A DNA stretch of 64,000 nucleotides from Phaeotremella fagi (taxonomy: Eukaryota; Basidiomycota; Tremellomycetes; Tremellales; Phaeotremellaceae). A program made the position numbers and the translations under genes. Below are positions 1 to 10,700 of the stretch, piece by piece (position 1 is the stretch's first letter; each line of letters begins with the position of its first letter). Under the pieces are notes generated by a model, which was not told the origin of the DNA, searched no databases, and saw only the letters and a list, made by a program, of their open reading frames with translations. The stretch spans positions 1,240,001-1,304,000 of the forward strand of contig BCHU01000005.1 in the NCBI GenBank assembly GCA_001599715.1, in the 5' to 3' direction.

Positions 1-382
1 AGGGAGGGTTTGAGAGATTTGATGATGATTTCAATGGTTGTTTCTGTTGGTTGTCAGTGGTAGTTTGTATTATCGTGGTGGGTGGTTTGGGAATTGATGG
101 TGGAATGGGAGTTGGAACATACCTTGATCCTTTTGATCGATGTCCATATCACTCGAAGGTGGTTCACTAACTGGGATCTGGAATGGGTGTCAGCACAAAT
201 CTCATAACTGACAACGTGATTAAACCCACCTGGACAGCTTGAACCTTCCTAGGTCTTTCTTCTAATGGTGAAGAATAGTCATCACCATAGTTAACGGTGA
301 ATGATTCCAAACCCTCAGTGTATCTCTTGATGAACGCTCGTTCCTCGTTGATTCGATCTCCTGTTAGTTGGGTTTCTTGCAT
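1..382 (-). CDS. N-terminal part of a ubiquitin-like protein (GET5/UBL4-type?), truncated by window edge
   Basis: ATG at 382 opens exon 1, ending at a GTGGGT donor (AVQ). Exon 2 (about 181-125) gives IPVSEPPSSDMDIDQKDQ. A third exon starts near 43 with ETTIEIIIKSLKPS and runs off the window. The N-terminal stretch (ERAFIKRYTEGL, then DDYSSPLEERPRKV) followed by a linker and an I-K-S-L-K-P strand resembles basidiomycete GET5/UBL4-like proteins, whose ubiquitin-like domain acts in tail-anchored protein insertion into the ER. That assignment is from pattern memory and most of the domain lies outside the window, so it is tentative. The start lies 243 bp from the divergent gene at 626, so the two probably share a promoter. 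Confidence 0.45.
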
Positions 383-625
383 AGTGAACTCTGTTTTTGA
401 GTGTGGGATTGGTCTTGAGATGGAGATGGATAGTTTGTGTTGTTGGAGATGATGAATGGATTGATTATATATGATTTAACTTGAATGGAATGATGTGAAT
501 GTGAATGGAGCTGTGTTAACTTGTACGGTACGTGTCTCTGTCTCTCGGTAACGTAAGAGTCAGTCTGAATTTTACATTACCCGTCACCTTTCTACATTCA
601 TACTTCAACTCCATCATACAACACA

Positions 626-1402
626 ATGGGATCATCAACTTCAAAAGTAACGAGGAAGCTACCAACAGCCTCAAGTGCTGGTAGCAGTAGCATAAAACCA
701 AATCTCAACAGTTTCAAACCAGCACCACCCCCTTCTTCGTCTTCGTCGTCAGAAACGTCGAGGTCATTCGATTACAACCCGTCCCCACCTTCCTCTTCAA
801 AACTACAATTCTCAGGAGAGAAAGATGATGGTAAGACTCGATCTCCCCTGCCGTGATTCCGTTCAAGGTTTAACCCATGCGCACTAGTGATTAAAAAAGA
901 CGGATTGGATCCCCAGTTCATGATGAATTTATCGAAATTAGGTCAAGTCTCGATTCACGATGCCAGCAGAATAGTTCCGGAAGTAAGGAGGTCTCATGAT
1001 CCCACTATCAAAAGCTAATTAAGCCCTATTAGCCAATATCATCCCAAAGAACCCTCTCCTCAAGACATGACCACTACACCAACCCCAACCTAACCCCTCC
1101 ACCTAATCATCTAACAGCCCCACTTCTCTCCAGTCTCCTCGATCAACTGAAACTACTGGATGATAAAGATCCCACGAAACTTTATGGTGAATACGGGATG
1201 AAGGGGGATAGGATGGATGGATTGAGACGTTGGATTAATAGTCCTAGTGTTGGTAAGGAGGAGGTCGTTGTTGTTGAGGGTGTACAGATTTTGGAGATGA
1301 AGGTTAGTTTTTATGACTTTTGGAGTTCAATAGGGAAAATGCTTATGTTCGGGTCAGGCTGTTTGGGTGGATTCTGATAGTTCACAGAAGAGGATTCAGT
1401 AG
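626..1402 (+). CDS. Small putatively N-myristoylated protein, function unknown
   Basis: Starts MGSSTSK: Gly2 and Ser6 fit the N-myristoyltransferase signal, so membrane tethering is likely (inference). About 65 Ser/Pro-rich residues follow, then a conserved-looking segment LDPQFMMNLSKLGQV and a helical stretch LLDQLKLLDDKDP ... GDRMDGLRRW, ending QKRIQ. Four exons: 626-830, 900-990, 1134-1302, 1358-1402 (169 aa). The junction after exon 2 is uncertain. A better-looking GTAAGG donor at 983 gives the wrong phase, whereas GTCTCA at 991 with the acceptor before 1134 keeps the frame. I do not recognise the family. Confidence 0.55.
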
Positions 1403-1600
1403 GGTTTCAGAAGGGAGTCGTTAGGTTTTATGGGATTTCTGTGACGACTCAGTTGGTGATGGAGGGATAAATAAAATCGTAGTTTTTGATCTGCTACGCC
1501 AACTTGTATAATTGTCAAAACACTCGTACACAGTCATAATGTATACATCCATGCATCATCCCAAACTAGCCTAGTCTGTTCCAAAAAGCGAGAGAGCAAT

Positions 1601-2317
1601 CTACTTCTTCTTTGGGGTTGACTTGGTGGAGTATTCCTCGACTTTAAGTCCTAGATATGGGATGTCAGTGTGGATTCCATGTAAACTTTTTGAGATAATC
1701 TCAAACTCCAACTAACCTGGTGGTAAAGATTGCTTCAATTTCTCAGCTTTCTCAGCATCGTTCAAAACAAGAGTGTAAAGATATCTTGAACATCTGATCT
1801 TGAATTTCGTGATTGATTGAGGTTTGGATGCGGCCTTTGATTTACCGGCAGCTGAGGTTGAAGGTTTGACGGCTGACTTCTTGATTCTGGCAACTGTTCG
1901 TGGATTAGATGTCAGTTTGTAACTTTATCCAGATATTCCAGGGTTTGACCTACGAGTTGCGTCCTTTCTACGAGCGATCTCGAGGAATTTCTTGATGTCC
2001 TGGACTTGCTTGGGCTGTTTTGGGTGTTAGTTAGATAATTTCGTTTGGGGGTTGGGAGTTGGGGATTGGGGATCGAATCCATATCTCTCCTCCTTGATCA
2101 CGGCTAGGGTGACTCATTCCATCTGATTTGATCCTTTCCATGAACTGAAAATCCAAGTTGACTAGCCAGTCGTGAGACGATAATCCCATGAGTCGACGAT
2201 AGACAAATGATTGCCAACAATTCCACCAATTTATTCCATATCTATCTTCCTGGTTCCCAGTATCCTTATCCTACACACATTGTCCGATACTTGAGAAGGA
2301 TGACTTTGACTTACCAT
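1601..2317 (-). CDS. RPL38: 60S ribosomal protein eL38
   Basis: Structural protein of the large cytosolic ribosomal subunit. Spliced product is 96 aa, close to the size of other eL38 proteins. It begins [20 protein letters not shown] and contains the hallmark [15 protein letters not shown], then the [14 protein letters not shown] tail. Exons (minus strand) are 2317-2315, 2014-1954, 1893-1717, 1650-1601. Exon 1 is only the ATG, followed by a GTAAGT donor and an intron of about 300 nt. The choice of GTAGGT as donor after exon 2 restores DATLARIKK, as expected for the family. It is head to head with eL8, with 296 bp between the two starts, so the two ribosomal genes are probably co-transcribed from one bidirectional promoter. 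Confidence 0.96.
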
Positions 2318-2613
2318 CTTTTATTATTGTTTTTAGTTGATATGGATAAAACTCTGATATTGAATTAAAGAATATTTATGGCGACTACCACACCATGGGA
2401 TTATCGGAGTTTCGCAAGTGGTCTTACAGTGGTTAAAATGGTTAGAGATTAACGCCGATTGTGTGGCACTTGTTACAACAATTCTATAGTCGGACATAAG
2501 GTAAAATGAAATATTCCTTAACACCGATAGGTCTATACGTTTCCCTCTTGTCATTTCTTCCCTCCTTCTTTCTCTTTCATCCATCAACTACTCAACCTCA
2601 ATAATCATTCAAA
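2318..2613. promoter_or_regulatory. Bidirectional ribosomal-protein promoter
   Basis: This gap separates the start codons of eL38 (-) and eL8 (+) and must hold both promoters and 5' UTRs. The eL8 side has long pyrimidine runs just upstream of the ATG (tttcttccctccttctttctc). I could not identify a specific factor site by eye. A small open frame on the minus strand here looks like chance. Confidence 0.7.
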
Positions 2614-4291
2614 ATGGTGCGCTTCCTTTCTCATCCCCTCTCCCTCTCCCCCCCAATCCCCCCTACTCCTACCCCTACCTCATAGGACATCTAGTTCAAC
2701 AGCCTAAGCCAAACTTTTTACTGCCTTCACCAAATGTCGTCGTCAATCAATTCAAGATAAATGGAAAATATTGGAAACGTGGATGATAACGCAGAAGCTG
2801 AACTTGTCGAGTTCAACTCCTGTGATCTGCTCTTTCCTTATAGTCTATCGTTTGATTGACGTGTTGAGAAGAAGTTCGTTTTCTTGAAGTTTACACCTCA
2901 AGTTCTAATTCGAATGATGATCTCTCAACAGGAGTAACGGTTCTCATTCTTGATTGAATGACGTCCCTGATAACATCTCCCGACTAGACTTATTCAAATA
3001 AATAACAAACTATTGGAGCGTAAAGCGATGAAAAAAAGTTTTTGTTTTGAATAACGTCTCGCTGCAGCCTCCTTTTTCTTGATCATTTCTTTTTATGCTG
3101 GGAAAACGTTAGGGTGATTCCTGTTTCCTCAACATATCAGAATTAGTCAACAAGGAATGGCTTAGAGCTCCGACGTGATGTCCTCTGATCCTTTTTTTTT
3201 CTCCGAAAAAAATTCGTTTACAGAGCTGACCGTCGTCTCAATGACCCTTTTTTCTCTTGCAGCCAAAGGCCACCAAAGGAAAATCTAAGCCAGCCGCCGC
3301 CCCTTGTAAGTCTTTCTTTCGTGCTGTTATATGTATTATGTGTTTTTTTATTGACATTTTTCTTAGACGGTACCAAGACCACCAAGAAGGTCGCTCAAAA
3401 CCCTCTCTTCGAGAAGCGTTCAAGAACTTTCGGTATTGGTAGGTATACCGTCTTTCGGACGTTTGGTTCCCCACTGACGCCTTTGTAGGTGGTGATATCC
3501 CACCAAAGCAAGATCTTACCAGATTCGTTAAATGGCCCGAATACGTTCGTCTCCAAAGACAAAAGGTCATCCTCAACCAACGTCTCAAGGTTCCACCAGC
3601 AATCGCCCAGTTCTCCCACACCCTTGACAAGAACACCGCTACCCAACTTTTCCAACTTTTGAACAAATACAAGCCTGAATCAAAACAAGAGAAGAAAGCT
3701 CGTCTCCTTGAGGAAGCTAAGGCTAAGACTGCTGAAGGTGACAAATCAACCACCAAACAAACCAAGAAACCAGTTTACGCTAAATACGGTCTTAACCACG
3801 TTATCGCCCTTGTTGAAGCTAAGAAGGCTCAACTTGTCGTTATCGCCGATGACGTCGACCCAATCGAACTCGTTGTCTTCCTCCCAGCTCTTTGCAGAAA
3901 GATGGGTGTCCCGTAAGTGGTTGTTATTTTCGAGACCCATGGAATTGTTACTAAGTTTTTACCAGATACGTTATCGTTAAAGGCAAAGCCCGTCTCGGTA
4001 GAATCTCAGGTCACAAAACCGCCGCTACCCTCGCCGTTACCGAAGTTAGATCAGAGGACTCCCAAGCTCTCGCTACTTTAGTTTCAGCCGCTAAAGCCAA
4101 CTATCTCGACAAATCCGAGGAAATTAGAAGATCATGGGGTGGTGGTATCCGTGGTAACAAATCGTAAGTTTAACCCATTTTTCCCAAATCAGTATTGATA
4201 ACTGATAATTTCATTCAATAGCATTGCCAAACTTCGTAAACGTGCCAAGGCTCTTGGTCAAGACGCTAAAAAAGTTGACGTTACTCTTTAA
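2614..4291 (+). CDS. RPL8: 60S ribosomal protein eL8 (L7a family)
   Basis: Large-subunit ribosomal protein of the L7Ae family. Six exons: 2614-2616, 3263-3305, 3367-3438, 3489-3912, 3966-4163, 4222-4291, giving 269 aa, about the family's normal length. Recognisable segments are [35 protein letters not shown], then the L7Ae core [20 protein letters not shown] and [11 protein letters not shown]. The start is the ATG directly followed by a 646-nt first intron (GTGCGC...TGCAG). That is far longer than the other introns and suggests intronic regulation or an intron-encoded RNA. Divergent partner: eL38. Codon use is biased to C/T-ending codons, as expected for high expression. Confidence 0.97.
2908..2976 (+). 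ncRNA. Candidate C/D-box snoRNA inside eL8 intron 1
   Basis: Within the long first intron there is a perfect box C (ATGATGA, 2914-2920) and a box D (CTGA, 2967-2970) 46 nt downstream, a spacing normal for C/D snoRNAs. In many eukaryotes L7a/eL8 introns host C/D snoRNAs. I see no convincing terminal stem and could not assign an rRNA target, so this is only a candidate. Confidence 0.25.
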
Positions 4292-4702
4292 AGTTATCGT
4301 TGATCTGGAGTAGGATTTGTTGATTTCTGCCTGACTGGTTTGGTTTTTTGATTTAGTTTCTTTTTCTTAATCAGAAAATGGGTAATTCGTAGGATTAGTT
4401 AGGATGGTAGAATTCACTTGTCTTTGCTATGTATATAGTACGACTATGATGTTGAGCCGGTAGCAGTAACGATAGCACTTTGATATGGGGTGTGCGTGGA
4501 AATGATGTGGTTCTGATTGGAGTGTGAAGTGAGAGGTGAATCGCCACGCCACGTTAAAATGTCAGGCAGAAATGCACAGATAAAAACGATAAAACAATTG
4601 GTGAGACGATTTCGATTGGATCTTATACATCACCACTAAACAAATTTAAGTATAGAGCATATAGAGTCTAGACCAACCATCAAACCCAATTCAAGAACCA
4701 AA
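4292..4702. other. Intergenic: eL8 3' region and cytochrome b5 promoter
   Basis: No gene seen. It contains the T-rich eL8 3' UTR and, just before the b5 start, an A/C-rich leader. Nothing else stands out. Confidence 0.5.
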
Positions 4703-5310
4703 ATGTCAGAACCATCAACTTCAACCCCAGTCTTCACCCTCGAAACGTTGAAAGAACACAATACCAGGGAATCTTTGTATATGCTCTTACACGATAAAGT
4801 GTACGATATAACCAAATTCATTGATGAGGTGGGTTGTTTTCAAAGTTGTTTTTTGGCGCTGACTTACGCGTTTTAGCATCCGGGTGGTGATGAAGTTTTA
4901 GTTGAGGAAGCTGGTACGTCTACGTCTACTCACCTTTTCTTATGAGTTTTAACTCACTTCCTACAGGTCGAGACGCAACAGAAGCGTTCGAAGATGTCGG
5001 TCATTCAGATGAAGCACGCGCGATGCTTCCTAAGATGTTACTAGGTGATTTCAGTGGTGAGGTATGTATCTATATCTTGCATCCTTAAAAGTGAAAAAAC
5101 GATTGATTGCTTGGTTACATTAGAAAAAAACCTCAACGGTTAAATCAACTTCTACGGGTGTAACCACCCCTGCATCATCTTCTTCTGGGTATGTTTTTCG
5201 TTTGGTGTTGATTTGGACACGACTAAATCTACTCCCTTAGTCTCTTGTTACCAGTTGCTCTTTGTGGTGTCGTCGGTGCTTTCCTCTTCTGGAGATTCTT
5301 TTATGCTTAG
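4703..5310 (+). CDS. CYB5: Cytochrome b5, tail-anchored
   Basis: Small haem protein that feeds electrons to ER desaturases, hydroxylases and P450s. The product is 130 aa from five exons (4703-4828, 4877-4913, 4967-5061, 5124-5188, 5241-5310). The fold is clear: [30 protein letters not shown] with the axial haem His in HPGG, and the second haem His in [11 protein letters not shown] Ser/Thr-rich linker leads to the hydrophobic C-terminal anchor [17 protein letters not shown] followed by RFFYA, i.e. an ER tail-anchored form. All junctions keep phase. Outer-mitochondrial isoforms exist in some organisms and cannot be excluded. Confidence 0.95.
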
Positions 5311-5624
5311 ATAGATCTCTTTCTTGGGGAAGTTATTAGTTTTAGTCGTTCGAGTTCGGGGTGCTTGGTTTAGACGGATGGTTGGGTTGAATTGGGGTTC
5401 TTTGTTTTCTTATTCTATGCATCTTTTTTTACATTTCCATCTTTACTTGTTTCAGTTTTCTGTCTGTTACGATTCATTTTACTGGGTGTGTCGTGGCGAT
5501 GACATTGATAGTAGCCGAACTGTAGTGGCTATCTCCCAAAACTACATAATTCAATATGACATGTTATACTCTACATGTTTATTCATTTTAACATTATGTT
5601 ATAAACCCATATACCAAACAGCTT
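5311..5624. other. Convergent 3' intergenic region (CYB5/TAF4)
   Basis: Tail-to-tail gap, T-rich, presumably holding both polyadenylation regions. A long open frame on the plus strand from 5324 has no coding character and overlaps the end of TAF4. Confidence 0.5.
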
Positions 5625-7409
5625 CTACGGTTTACCCCAAGGACCGCCAGGTTTCGAATAAACCCTTCTCAAGATCTCACCCAAACTACCTACACCTTTC
5701 GAAGTTCCTTTCTCATGTTCCAAAGCAAAAACCACGTCAAGCAATGTTAACGCTTTATCATCTTCTACCGTCGTCGTTATCCTTTCACCACTGTTAGTCG
5801 ATGTCGTGTTCGAATTCGATTCAATAACAATACTTCTTCTTGATGGTATAGATAAAACGGGTACGACAGGTTTCGATTTCGACTTCGATTTAACTTTATG
5901 TTTCACCCCATCTGATTCATCACCCATAACTGAATTCTCCCTTTTATCGCCGTTCTCCAATTTAGTTTCAGTCGATGAATCGTTCCCATCACCAGTACTA
6001 TTTTCCTCCTTCTTTTTATTCTTCTTACCACCTAAAGGAGAAGGTCCGACTGAAGGTGCACCACCGGTCATCCAAGAATATTTTGTACGTTGCATACCAG
6101 CCGATCTCATTGCCATCGCGTTCGATAGTTTATGTTGGACTTCGGCTGAAACGTCCCTCCCCGCTTTTTTATTATAGTTTTTCTTGATTTTACTACCTTC
6201 TTTCACTTGACCAAATATCGGGGGGTTGTTAGTTGGTGTTGAAGTGGATGTTGAGGGTATAGGAGTTGGATTTGTGTTCGGTGACGAGACGGTTGGTAAT
6301 TGGATCGTGTTGTTTATTGCTGATGGTGTTCCATTTCCACCTGATGATGGACTCGCTTCTCCACTGATACCATTATGATTCGTTATTCCATCGTTATCAC
6401 TCATATTCAACCTTTCAGCCCTTTCTCTAGCTTTCGCAATTTCACTTTCTCTAGCTAAACGTTCCATACGTTCCATACGAATGTTTTGTTCCTCTTCACG
6501 ATTCTGACGTGCCATCAAATCGAATAACGTATTTGAATCGTTATGGATTGACAAACTCCACATTGGTTTGGATTTCGATGATGACGAAGATGATATTGGA
6601 GGGGCTCGAAGATGATTGGATGATGTTCTGTGGGTTTGGGCGGAGACTGATGAAGCGATTATATCTCTTATTCTACTCTCCGCTGCTAAAGCTATATAGT
6701 TTATAGCTTCTTCCTCTATCGCCAAACCGTATTGAGTTGCTGTTTCGTCATCATCAGTAAATAACCTATGAAAGGGATTCATTTCAACGATCAAACCACC
6801 CACCAATTCTTCCTAATCTATCTCGTAGGAATGCGTCCCCTATCAAATCCTGCTTCTTAGCTCTACTGTTATTACCAGCATATCTCATATTCCCAAGTGA
6901 GGATCGATAAGCATTCGCACGTCTCAAAGCTTCCTCTTCAGCCTAAAAGAGAAGGTTTAATCGCCAATTTGATAGCAAAGAGGAAACCACCTACACGTAG
7001 ATCAAAGATATCATTAGGTTTATTCGTCGGTATGGTTTTCGTTAATTTATTAGGTCTCTCTTCGGAGGGACCTGCTTGAGGTGGCTCGACGGAAGTAGGT
7101 CTTTTACCTAAAACATTTTCATTGATCAACAAAGAATGAGTGAAATTGATGAGAAGGATACACACCATTGACGTTTAACGTATCATCCTTATTCCAACTA
7201 CCGGATTGAGCGTTCAAAGCGTCAACCAAAGGTTTATCTGGACCAGAAGCGTTCGAATTGTTGTTCACGTTAGGTGTGGATATGTTTGGTATAAAGTTGT
7301 TTATGGGTCTGGTTATAGCGTTGGCTTGGGCGATGGTTCCAGTTGGAAGAGCAGGTCTTGTGCCATTGAACTGTCTTTGAAGATTGGTGTTCAAACCTTG
7401 TGAAGACAT
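5625..7409 (-). CDS. TAF4: TFIID subunit TAF4
   Basis: General transcription factor subunit with the TAF4 C-terminal region that pairs with TAF12. Exons (minus): 7409-7166, 7107-6995, 6942-6876, about 6808-5625; 535 aa. It has an N/P-rich N-terminus, then DALNAQSG and DIFDLRAEEEALRR, then the diagnostic AIEEEAINYIALAAE and SVSAQTHRTSS helices, a charged coiled segment (MERMERLARESEIAKARERAE), and the final conserved DVVFALEHEKGTSKG ... LRRVYSK. The acceptor of the last exon could be at 6812 or 6808. The latter keeps phase (RYA|ELVGG). Divergent from the ISWI gene; a TFIID subunit beside a remodeller is coincidental as far as sequence shows. Confidence 0.88.
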
Positions 7410-7799
7410 TGTTTTGGGGTATAGATAGATGATGGGTTAATTGGATTGAAGCAGGAGAGTAGATTCAATCAAGAACTTGTTATTCTTTCCTGCTTTTTAT
7501 ACCTTTTAACTAGTATGTCGGTTGGTTGGTCAGTGTAAGAAGCAGAAGATGAAGGGGGGATGGTTAAGAAGGTTATTGACAGCATGGAAAGTGGCCACGG
7601 ATTAGGCGTGCAGCGAGGGAGAGTTAAATGTGATATCAGCTGCACGCCTAACTCACACAATCCAATGTTTATACGCGTCTCTATAAAATACACTTTCAAT
7701 TTCTTCATTTTCATCGCCATCTTTATATCATTTCATTATAAATATCTATTAACATTCAGAATCAGATCATCAGATTCTGGTGTGAAAACTCGATAAGAA
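7410..7799. promoter_or_regulatory. Bidirectional TAF4/ISWI promoter region
   Basis: Separates two divergent start codons. The ISWI-proximal part has TATAAA (about 7682) and a pyrimidine-rich leader. It contains the inverted repeat listed separately. Confidence 0.55.
7602..7651. repeat. Perfect 13-bp inverted repeat in the divergent promoter
   Basis: TTAGGCGTGCAGC at 7602-7614 is exactly reverse-complemented as GCTGCACGCCTAA at 7639-7651, with a 24-nt spacer. It lies roughly midway between TAF4 and ISWI starts and could be a dimeric protein-binding site or form a hairpin. Confidence 0.85.
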
Positions 7800-10700
7800 A
7801 TGGTACGTATCTTCGTCCAAACCTCAAGACTTTCCCTTCCATCGAAAATCCCCCAAATGCAGCGACAAACTGATTTCACCCACTTTAGAACCCCCTTCTA
7901 GCTGCTACTCAAGGCGCTGGAGCTGATGATGATAAACTATCCGATTATGTACCCAACAGTAGAGATCTATCTATGTCTCGTGCGGTATGTCAACCAACTT
8001 GATTCATTCAAATCTTCACCCCGTGCTGACGCAGAAAAACTGCAGCCATCTGCAGTAGCATCTGATAATGGACATCATCTGAATACAGCACCGGTAACAC
8101 CAGAACCAGAAAGTGACGGAGAAGATGAAGTAGGAGATGATGAACTTTTCGATGAAGACGATTTGACTGGTGGCAAGGTTAGTTTTTTCTTATTTGAATG
8201 TCATTGGAGAGAAGCTAAGATTATAAATTAGACCACGACACCGTCAGCCAAACGACGGGCAGACGCCGCTTCAGCTAAAAAAGCTGCTAACGCTGAAAGA
8301 AAAGCTCAAGTTTCGGAGATTGGGAAGAAAAGAGATGCCATTGAGAAAGCAAAGGTTTGTTGCGGAGAGTTACATCGGAATAAGCACTGACCTTCATGTC
8401 TTTGAACAGATCGCAGATTCAATGAAGCGTTTCACTTATCTTTTGGGACAAACGGAATTATTCCAGCATTTTATCGATCTAAAAGTGAGCTATCGAAACA
8501 TTCTAAAATGGGTCTTTATTCATAACACTCCCTTTTAGCGTAAACGAGAACCAGAATTTGCGGCCATTCTCGATGAGCAGCTTGCCAAACAGGCTGGAAC
8601 GAAGGGGAAGAAAAAGGCAGAGTCAGTTGACCACTTCTTATGGAACGGAAAATGCAACTGACGCTTGTTGGATCACAGTGACCATCGTCATCGAAAATCT
8701 GAAAAGGAAGAGGACGAGGAATTACTACAAGATGGCGAGGAACAAGACGAGTCTATCGTGTTTGAAGAGAGTCCTGCCTTCGTCAAAGGTGGTAAAATGA
8801 GAGATTATCAAGTTCAAGGTCTCAATTGGATGGCTTCTTTACATCACAACGGTATCAATGGTATCTTAGCTGACGAGATGGTCAGTTGTTCTGCATCCGT
8901 ATTATTCGCAACTGACAAACACGTCTACAGGGTCTTGGTAAAACTTTACAAACAATTTCGTTCTTAGGTTACCTCAAATTTCATCGTGGAATCACTGGAC
9001 CTCATCTTATCGTGGTTCCGAAATCAACTTTGGATAATTGGAATAGAGAAGTTGCGAAATGGGTACCTGGTTTCAAAACTGTCGTTTTGCAAGGAACCAA
9101 GGAAGAGAGAGTATGTATCATTCCATTTCTGAAAGGCTGCTAAAGCTAACCGAGTCAGGCTGAACTCATCGCCTCTCGAATTTTGACCCAAGATTTCGAT
9201 ATTTTGATCACCTCTTACGAAATGTGTTTACGAGAAAAATCAACTTTCAAGAAATTCAGTTGGGAATACATCATCATCGATGAGGCTCATCGTATCAAAA
9301 ATGTCGATTCGTTGTTGAGTCAAATTATTCGTGTTTTCGTATCTAGAGGTCGTCTTTTGATCACTGGTACACCTCTTCAAAACAATTTACAAGAATTATG
9401 GGCTTTACTTAATTTCATTCTGCCTGATGTCTTCTCCTCTAGGTGAGTCAGCTGGGTAGTCGATGCGGTTGATGAAGCTGATCGCGATGTCTATAGTGAG
9501 GATTTCGATGAATGGTTCAAGATGAAGGGTGACGCTGAACCAGACGCTGTCGTCAAGCAATTACATAAAGTTCTGCGTCCTTTCCTTCTTCGTCGTGTCA
9601 AGGCGGATGTTGAGCATTCGTTGTTACCCAAGAAAGAAATCAATCTTTATGTCGGTATGACCGATATGCAAAGGAAATGGTATAGAATGCTTTTGGAGAA
9701 GGATATTGATGCTGTTAATGGTAAATTTTTCGTATCTGGTTTGTGAACTTGTCGTTAACTTCCAAATTTAGGTGCTTCTGGAAAGAAAGAGGGAAAGACC
9801 AGATTGTTGAACATCGTGATGCAGCTTCGTAAATGCTGTAATCATCCTTATCGTGAGTCGATGCGTTTATGTGATTAAAACCCAAACTGATGACGACACT
9901 TAGTCTTCGACGGAGCTGTGAGTCGTGTCAAAGAGATTATTGCGACTGGTCTGACATCTTACAGGAACCTGGACCACCGTTCACCACTGATGAACATATC
10001 ATTGACAACGCTGGTAAAATGGTCATTCTCGATAAACTACTTTCCTCCATGAAAGCTAAGGGATCTCGAGTCTTGATCTTCTCTCAGATGAGTAGAGTGC
10101 TTGATATCCTTGAAGATTACTGCCAGTTCAGAGGTCATCGTGAGTTACCCCGCTTCTGAGCCGCCAAGTAACTCACACATCGGAACAGAATATTGTCGTA
10201 TCGACGGTGGAACCGCTCATGAAGATCGTATCGCCGCAATTGATGAATACAATGCCCCTGGAAGTGAAAAATTCGTTTTCTTGCTTACGACGCGTGCTGG
10301 TGGTCTCGGTATCAATTTGGTAACTGCAGATATCGTAGTGTTGTTCGATAGTGATTGGAATCCTCAAGCCGATCTTCAAGCCATGGATCGTGCCCATCGT
10401 ATTGGTCAGACAAAACAGGTATATGTGTTTAGGTTCATCACTCAGGTCAGTTTTTGCAATCTGGTTGCGAATAGGAAACTGACAATTCGTAGGATGCCGT
10501 TGAGGAACGAATTTTGGAAAGAGCTACTCAGAAATTGAGACTGGATCAATTAGTTATTCAAGAAGGTCGTGCTCAGAACGCCCAGAAGGCTGCGACAAAC
10601 AAGGACGATCTACTTGATATGATCCAACATGGTGCCGAGAAAATCATCAACAACAGTACAAGGTTAGTTGTCTTACTTTCAATGGATCTGTTATTTGACC

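Noticed and set aside
2041..2110. tRNA B-box-like GGATTCGATCC (minus strand) in the eL38 first intron
   Set aside because: No matching A box or cloverleaf with a plausible acceptor stem could be drawn around it.
2333..2587. Minus-strand open frame of 84 codons in the eL38/eL8 promoter
   Set aside because: Lies in the bidirectional promoter, shows no conserved features and its composition looks non-coding.
2740..2860. Second box C-like (GATGATAA) and CTGA pair in eL8 intron 1
   Set aside because: Box C is degenerate and the boxes are too close together for a C/D snoRNA.
5324..5797. Plus-strand open frame of 157 codons after cytochrome b5
   Set aside because: Overlaps the end of TAF4 on the other strand and has no coding signature; the b5 gene already has a clear stop.
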